From: Glutinoglossum americanum
Lineage: Eukaryota > Ascomycota > Geoglossomycetes > Geoglossales > Geoglossaceae
Direction: 5' to 3'
Assembly (NCBI GenBank): GCA_020080175.1
Contig: JAGHQL010000038.1
Location: 62,001-126,000, forward strand
DNA: 64,000 nucleotides
Both the position numbers and the translations under genes were made by a program. Positions 57,047-64,000 of this stretch are shown one piece after another (position 1 is the first letter of the stretch; each line of letters begins with the position of its first letter). The notes under the pieces were generated by a model. The model was not told the DNA's origin, searched no databases, and worked only from the letters and a program-made list of their open reading frames with translations.

Positions 57047-60000
57047 TGTTTCTTTCTCTAAAGAATTTGGCTGTAACAAGTGCGGGGGGATTGTTGTTCT
57101 TGGGGTCAAGCGGGGTCGCACTGGAACCCGGATCGATCGATGTTTTTATGTTGGAGATGTCGGACGGCCCCTCATCTCCGACTTCCGCGACCGCGCCGGA
57201 GTTTATGCTGAGCGGACCGCAACGCCTTACGAACACAGATGCTGTTTTTATTCTATTTTCCCCGGCCATGCAAGGCTTTGCGCCTCTGGCTAATCGTCCA
57301 GCCTCCCTCACAAGTGCGTGCCCGTACCCTCCGAAAACACACCAACGGAGCTGAAACGGATGCGGGATCGTCCGGTAGGTGGACTCGACTCGCCGCGCGT
57401 CCCCACAGTTCGTTCATCTGACGGATGATTAAAGTATGAATTCGCATGGTTTAATGCCCAACCCAAAGCCGAAGGATAGCGATTTGGATGCGAGCCCTTC
57501 CTTATACGAGAGGGATCCGGCCAAGGACGACACGTATCTCGTGTATCGGTATGTACATTCACCCTGTTGCCTTCCTCAGCTCTGTGCCGATCTAATCCGC
57601 GACAAATACACGTTCTTCGCCTATGCTATATATAAGCACACCTAGTGCATCTGATGTGGGTGTTGGCTTCACAGCAGCCGGTAACAACAATACGGGGGCT
57701 GTTGCCAAAGCTATGATTAGTGTAGATCAAGAACTTCGTTAGCTCGGTGGGGTAGGAGATGTTGAAGGGGCTTATTTTTGCTAATTGCCTCATGATTAGG
57801 GGCAACGGCAAAGCCAGGCGGGTTTGTGGGAGGGTCTAGAATGCCATTGCAGGGGGGTTTGATTTTTTCGAGCTCCATTTGAGACTACATACAAGAGGCT
57901 ATCCTGAGAGACCCCCACTCCGCAGTCTATCCAGTCTACCACCTAACTCCGACCCATGCGATGGCAATTTGAATCTCTGTAGTTAAGCATTCGGTTGGAG
58001 CGAGACTCAGAGGCCAAGATGCCTAAATCAAAATCACAAGTCTCCAAGTGTGTGAAGGATCGTAATGATAATCTCCACAAGAAGGTTGAGAAGATCAAAA
58101 ATCGCCGACGGAGCATAAGCTGGCTACCGCACCAGGCGGAAACGACTCCTAGGAAAATGCGCTGGGAGAACCGAGGGCCTAGGGAAAATGCCCTATGAGG
58201 AAATGGCTGCTCTCGGGAGAAAGCCCAGGATCGATTGAGCGGAGAGCCCCCTTCTTGGGAGGATACCCCTATGTGGGTATAAAACGCACCATGCCAAGAA
58301 AACCACATCCAGAAATTGCTACTAGGAGAAACGGCCCGGGAGAATGTGGGCCCCAAGGAGGGAATTTCCTTCCGGGGAGCAATAGCCAGCCAAATAGAAG
58401 AAGAGTTGGTCTAGATAGGTCCGACCAAGCCGACAGGACCTGCGCAGGTGGTTGAGTGGAATATTGAAACCGATTAGTACTGCAGTACAACGTGGTGGGA
58501 TGGAAGTTATGGCTCGTATCATGTGCTATTGACTGTCCTGTGCTGCTGAATATCACTTGCTATTGAGTACCCCGTGTTAATGAGCACCGCGTGCGTTCCA
58601 GTCCACTCTCGAATTCTTGAATATAGGCCACTTATGAGCGGGTTGGCGAGGCAGTGAGTGGGCGAGTCTACTCGCAACCGCAACTAGACCGCCGGTTCAT
58701 GGATGAAAAAAACCTAACGACGAATGCCTATCGCGTGGTGAGCTCCCGCTTTACGTTCCTCTAGTTGTCACGTACAGCATGTATGCACACCCACAGTAGA
58801 TCCACATCGAATCAGTGTAAACATCATATGAACGCCGCCCGCGACATGTACCCCTGCAACTATGTAGATCAAATCGAGACGGAATAATCATATCCGAAAC
58901 AACGAGAGCAGTATTCAGCTACTCTATCAAGAGCGGCGATTCCCAGAGGGAATCCCGTAAAGGGTTATAGGGGAACAGCCAAGCGCGCTCGCCGGGCCGG
59001 GCGGAAGGAGACAACTTAGGCAGTAGGGCCTGTGGCATGCGCCGAGGCGGGGGGGCGTCGATGGTGGAGATCTTGAAGCTGTATTTGGGCGGATGGCTGG
59101 CGACGGGCTGCTGGCCAAGAAGGCGATGGGATCTCTCCCTAGGCCTCTTGGCTCTGCCCGCCCCACAGACGCGTCACGCAAGTCCGTGTCCAGGACCTCT
59201 TCCCATCCCTCCAGGCCAACCGAAACCTATCAGCGTCAGTGAGAGCACTCCCGTCCGCACGGAGAATTTACATCCCTCATCCCCCTCACGGTCCCGTTCT
59301 GACTACTCCACTCGTAACCGCTGCGTCATCGCCGAAAATCTGCGTCAATGTCCTCCGCCACCTACAAAATCGTCACGCACGGCTGCGGGCCGCACGACCA
59401 CCATAGTACGCTATAGGGTGAGACGACGGCCCGGGACAACGGCGGAGGAAGAGCCCCCCCCAGCTCGGGTCGGAGAGCAGATCGACGAGATTCACACAGT
59501 CGGCGATGGCGAGTACGTTGGTTGGCGGTGGGGATTGGGGACGCGGCGACGACGACGAGGCGGAGACGAGGGCACCACAGCGCATAGTGCGCACTGCTGA
59601 TCGTTAGTGGTTCGTCGAATAACTAGCTAATCAATTAATCGGCCACCTCAACCAGACCTCAATCGGCGGGAGTGCGTTAGTGCTCGGAGCAGAGAAAGGA
59701 AATTCGGAAGTTTGCGGGGTTCGCGGGTGGGGTTCCGCAAGCCTGCAGGGTGGCGCACTTTAAGTTTTGCCCATCCCGAGCCACCACCAACGTTCGCACG
59801 AAACCCAAGAATAGTAGTCTGTAGAGAGTCTATAAAACTTTATTCGGCGTTTGTAGTTCCGCGGTCTGGAATCTTTATGGCGTTAGCGGGGGCGGCATGG
59901 TCGAGCAGATATAGGATTTACTCGATGGTTTAATAGCAAGAGCTCGGATGGTGGTGGGAATTGGGTGGGCAACACCCGGGAAGGTTAACCGTAGGGTAAA

Positions 60001-60924
60001 TACAAATAGTGAACCCATAGATATACTAGACTGAGTCTCACGAACGAGATGCCGCTCCCTGGGATTCCTCTCCAGCGGTTCGTTACGAGTGCACTCCGGG
60101 ACAAACTGGGTCCTCCAATCGGCATCGTGATTTGCGCATCTGCCGACGATACCGCGGGGAAACTAAACTAGGCGTCTCAAGCAAGTTACATGTATATATG
60201 CATAGGATATACGACGCTTCAACTCTCAAACAGCAGCGACTGATGCCGGCGGGTGGCGGAATGCGGTGTGGCTTGAAGCTATTCTGTTGGCTGGCGTGGG
60301 AGAGGCTGAGCCGAGACGGACGGTGCCCCTACCAAAAACCCCGCCCGAGTCCCGGTGCGATACGGGCATGTCCACGAATTGCATCGAGGAGTCGAGCGCC
60401 ACCATCCATCTTTGCAGCATGCAACGCAGCGTCAAGTAACCTCTCTCGTTGGTTGAGCGCATGGCTGCTGTGAAGGCCACAAAAGGGGTGAGTAGGGAAT
60501 AAGCGGAAAGGAATCAACACCCAGTGATATGTCGGTGAGGCAAGGAAAAGCAGGAGAGCTAGGGAGAGTAATATAATTGCGGGGCGACGTGGGCGCCAGA
60601 GATATGGGCGTCGGCGAGATCACCACCTCTTTCGTTATGTTGCCGCTTTTAATCCGTCTTTAATGTCGTGGTATATATACAAGCTTTGCTTATACGACCC
60701 ATATGTCCATATCTGTATGTATATACAAGCATAACCCACAATAAACCATGCGAGCTGCAAAGTGGCGGGGCTGTTTCGTGGGCTGGAATATCCTCTTCAC
60801 CGAGTGGCTCACTTCGGGCCTGGCCTGGAATAGGAACGGAAGTGAGGCGATCTGCTCCGTCCACCCTAGTTACTTCCTAGCCCCCGGAGATAAAAGGATC
60901 GTGAGTTAGGACACAGGAGGGGCA
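57047..60924. other. Long intergenic stretch, nothing firmly recognised
   Basis: A 59-residue basic frame at 58019-58198 (MPKSKSQVSKCVKDRNDNL...) has a faint MADS-like look but cannot be extended. GC-rich frames at 58930-59600 overlap on both strands. No RNA gene recognised. Confidence 0.45.
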
Positions 60925-63554
60925 TCAAATGGTGATTGTCGTCCAGTTTCCAGTAGCCAAATCGTCGTTTGACAGCTCTAATATCTCCTGACCCGAAACG
61001 AAGTAGAGAGTTGCCGTCCCAGATGAGTCAACGGCTACAAGCCCAGCCGCTGGGTGTGCGCTACCCTCCACCAGGGTTTTCGGCGAAGAGAAGGCTGCAT
61101 GGTCGGAGGTTCCCACCGTTCCCCGCGTCTGCACTTTAAGCCACCCGTCTGCTGCAACATACGATAGGAGAACCGTGCCGTTGGTGGTAGCGTTAACGGT
61201 CGCGACCACGATGCTAGCCCCGTCTGGAACGTTGCCTGACGTTCCGGCGATCTCGTATATATCTGGGAGCCACGAGGATCCGGCATACATCCGCGCGTAA
61301 ACCGCCCCGTCGTACTCCTGAAAGAATACTTCCTCTACCTCGCCGCCAGTGGAGTCGTTTGTCCATCAGCAAACGCCGATACCTGATCCAACCTGGGCGC
61401 GACCCAACCGTGCTCCTTGAATCCATGATCGGTCCCGGTAATCGCCAATGCCAAATTCGTGGATTACCCCGCTTGGGTTTTGGTAGTAGATCCAGGCCGA
61501 GGTGCCATTACTCCATGTGAGGGAAGCAATCTGTGAGAGATCGTGGGCTTTTATTTTGTGCTCGTTGATGGATGAGGGTTTCCAGGTGTCGTTTTTTGGT
61601 ATATAGTCGATACCAGAAAGGGTGCCGTCGGCCGAAAGGAAGTAAATAGATGGGCCACCCATCCAGTCTAGCATCGTTAACGGGGTGTTTATCTTGGGGT
61701 TCACGCCTTCCACACATTCTACGCTGTTTCGCCATATCGGTTCCGATTTGGTGCGAATACAAAGCTTCCCACCCCCGCCATTATATACGACTTTCGTTTC
61801 TGGTCCACCAGGCCAGAGGGTAAAATATTGGTCCAGCACGATATGGGCAGCACCGAGTCCGGAATCGACTACAGGGAATACATTAGCGGGTGGGGCAGTC
61901 AACACGTGTGGGGTTGTCTTCGGTGCATGCGGCCTGCGGTAAAATATCCCCACACAGACACTAAGCGCAATAATCATGATGATGGAAACGAACAACGATA
62001 CGAGTCCTAATGGGGTTATGGGGTGAAGCTGTCCCTCTTGCCTTTGGGGCTTTCGCCCTTGTTCGGTGGTTGTTTGACCCCTAGGCGATGCGAAGTCCGA
62101 CCTCGTCACCGACGGCAACCGCTCAGGCTCGGGTTCTAGATGTAGCCGGTCTGACTGCAACGCCAAACCGTTGGTGGTAGGAATCTCAACCACTTTTTCA
62201 AATCGTTTTTCAATGTCGCGGAAAATTTGGTAGGCTGGCATAATGTATGCAAGGTTAGATTCTCCCGCAACTATATGACCATAGATGTCACCAGTTTCAG
62301 AGTCAATAACCCAAGATCCGCTATCTCCGGCCACTATGGATTACCGCGGTAAGTGTGATGCAGCATAACGGAACTGAATGGCTTGAACTTACTGATATCC
62401 CTCTCGAGGCGAACAACCCACACCTTCTGAAAGCCCTTTTGACAGCCTATGTTGAGGTAGAAGACTGTCCCAGAAATGTGGCCCTTGACCACACCAGTAT
62501 TACCCGTAGCCACCCAAACATTTCTATCTGGAGGCGTGTCCCGATCACTTCGCTTTGGCAAAAGTTTCTTCTCATTCAAGACCATTTCGTTTCCAGCGCT
62601 GAAATTGATATTTTCGATTTTGAAGAGTAACCAGTCCAGCGCTTCATCCACCCAGTGGGACTGCTTCAGCAATGTCCCTATCATCGCAGAGTTGGCATGG
62701 CGCTTGGTGTTTGACCTGTACTCTGGCCCTAGTTTCGCAGCTCGATTAGAGTATATCACAGTGAAGCGGGTGTCCCATTCCTTACAGCAGTGATCTCCTT
62801 CAGAAGTATCTGAGTCTCCAAGATCTTCGTCATCGAACTCGCTGTCGACTTCCAGTATCAGCTGATCACCATTACCCCCTGGTGGATCGTCGGGTCTAAA
62901 ATCATCGGATATGATGTGTTGCACAGTTAAGCCATAATATTCCCCGCCAATTGAAAGAACGCCACCCATTGTTGCGCTTCGTGGATCTGACGATAAGCCG
63001 GAGGTGGGAGCCCGCGTCGAAATCGGGGCACCGCAAGGGTTTGCGAACTCATCAAGAAGAAGAACTGTACGTGCATCTTTATCGGCCGGCTCTAACGTCC
63101 CTAGTGGTTCATGCCGGGTCTCTATCATCTCCCCTTGTCTCGCAACGAGCACAGGAGCGTGCGGAATGCTGCCTATTCTTATGCAAACATCCAGTTGTAC
63201 CTTCTCCTTAATCAGTGCGATGGCTTTTTTGCGAATATTCGGGCTGAGACAATAAACGATGACAGTCGGTCGCGCTTTTTCCTTTGTCCGCCCAATCATA
63301 TAAACCCCAAAGCCCAGGTTGTTCTTTTCCTTCTCTCCCTCACGCAGGTGTTCCTCTCGCTGTTCGAACACAGCTTTGATGTCCTTGCAAACACGTTCCG
63401 CAATCTCGCCTGCTGGTCCAATGGCTGCCCAACAGCACTTGCCTCTTCCCAGGTCCCGATAACGCTCACCAGCAGACCTCCCCGGCTCTGGCCACTGCGG
63501 GCGCTCGCGTGTTCGCGTGACTGTGATCAACTTAGAGCGAATCCATGATTCCAT
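60925..63554 (-). CDS. Trypsin-like protease domain, membrane helix and fungal lectin-type propeller (one in-frame UGA)
   Basis: Exon 1 is 63554-62393, exon 2 is 62333-60925; the 59-nt intron (GTAAGT to CCATAG, phase 1) creates the codon of M388. Residues 1-190 form a mixed domain (PTVIVYCLSPNIRKKAIALI). Residues about 195-420 look like a chymotrypsin-fold protease: LTVQH (His213), LDWLL (Asp307) and AGDSGSW (Ser392), the three catalytic positions in the usual order. A single membrane helix (about 494-519, LVSLFVSIIMIIALSVCVGIF) is followed by a stalk and a beta-propeller resembling the fungal fucose-specific lectin family, with repeats such as SLTWSNGTSAWIYYQ and EEVFFQEYDGAVYAR. A TGA at 61366-61368 falls between two strands of the propeller; the frame stays open for 146 more codons with lectin-like sequence. 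TATATA-like elements lie about 130 bases upstream of the start. A 48-nt intron (GTATCG to GGTAG) could also remove the stop. Confidence 0.65.
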
Positions 63555-64000
63555 GTCAATCCTGTAATGGAGCGAACATCCGGACCTCGAACGATCCTGG
63601 TAGTCGGGGGTTGTCTGCACACTATGAGGTGTCGAGATTTGGGGAATACCAGACACACTAACTGATCGTTAGAGCACGTATATATGGGATGTATATAAGT
63701 AATTGGAAACTAAGAAAACATAGTACAAATCTGAGTAGTTTTTAGAACTTTGCGTTTATATCATCTATCGGTACCGGGGCACTAATGCGGGGCCTAGCAA
63801 GCTTGAAAAGCCGTTTCTACGTTTGGGCCATCCGCTAGTACGCAAGGCTGACTGGCACCAGAGGCGCAGTCCTGTTGCTAAGCCTGGCGGGAAGGACTGT
63901 CATACATGCTCACCCACATGCTCCCTATGCAGACTTGGCTCGCCTCTATCCGGAAGTACTAGGTGTACGCGATCTCTGGTATCATGTCCGGAGGATAGCG
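63555..64000. other. Promoter-side flank, nothing recognised
   Basis: Contains TATATA-like elements at about 63679-63697 upstream of the protease-lectin gene; the rest to the right edge shows no gene. Confidence 0.4.

Noticed and set aside
58019-58198. Short basic frame resembling a MADS-box start
   Set aside because: Only about 15 residues look similar, and the frame stops after 59 codons.
59037-59600. 187-codon GC-rich frame
   Set aside because: Arg/Pro-rich translation typical of a non-coding frame in GC-rich DNA; also open on the other strand.
1-64000. Retroelements, Polinton-like or other virus-derived elements
   Set aside because: No reverse transcriptase, integrase, capsid-like region or long terminal repeats were recognised; only DNA-transposon remnants were seen.

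Overview
This window is nuclear DNA of a filamentous ascomycete (Pezizomycotina). The signs are short GT-AG introns (about 48-130 nt, with CTAAC/CTGAC-like branch sites), long intergenic stretches, and typical fungal families: NACHT-type STAND receptors, Goodbye and HET-associated domains, a DUF3433-like membrane protein, a CorA-like transporter, an F-box/2EXR-like protein, and small secreted cysteine-rich proteins. No rRNA, CRISPR or convincing tRNA was seen. Most of the window looks like an accessory, immunity-like region: receptor genes at several stages of decay, mixed with DNA-transposon remnants and a diverged repeat pair whose changes resemble repeat-induced point mutation.

Layout. 0-8.6 kb: the tail of a receptor-like gene with a zinc-binding C-terminus, two copies of an old repeat, and a C2H2 zinc-finger gene. 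8.6-15.1 kb: a large multi-exon receptor gene with two tandem serine-hydrolase domains, then NACHT, then ankyrin repeats. 16.3-18.0 kb: a CorA-like membrane protein. 19.7-23.0 kb: a divergent pair, a DUF3433-like membrane protein and a secreted cysteine-rich protein. 24.2-25.2 kb: a single-pass membrane protein with a cysteine-rich ectodomain. 26.8-31.4 kb: a Goodbye-NACHT-TPR-zinc-domain receptor. 31.9-38.1 kb: a small unknown gene, a decayed conserved gene, an intact multi-pass membrane protein and a decayed one. 42.3-46.7 kb: a coiled-coil protein and an F-box-like protein. 47.0-51.1 kb: a Tc1-like transposase fragment, a decayed hydrolase-NACHT-ankyrin receptor and a decayed pogo/Fot1-like transposase. 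52.7-57.0 kb: an unknown four-exon gene, the C-terminal part of a HET-family protein and a GPI-type secreted protein. 60.9-63.6 kb: a trypsin-like protease / membrane segment / lectin-propeller gene with one in-frame UGA.

Exon models were built by hand from splice signals, phase and protein continuity; they are inference. Those whose exon lengths sum to a multiple of three and join recognisable domains are the strongest (8648-15082, 26784-31351, 22019-23036, 24218-25222, 52697-53592, 56336-57046, 42275-43519). Family names come from recognition of motifs, not from a search.

How the genes may work together: in fungi, NACHT/STAND receptors, Goodbye and HET proteins belong to non-self recognition and regulated cell death. 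Here several sensor and effector types lie within 60 kb (hydrolase, protease, HET-associated, lectin, ankyrin, TPR). This suggests a receptor-rich locus subject to birth and death, rather than one operon-like pathway.
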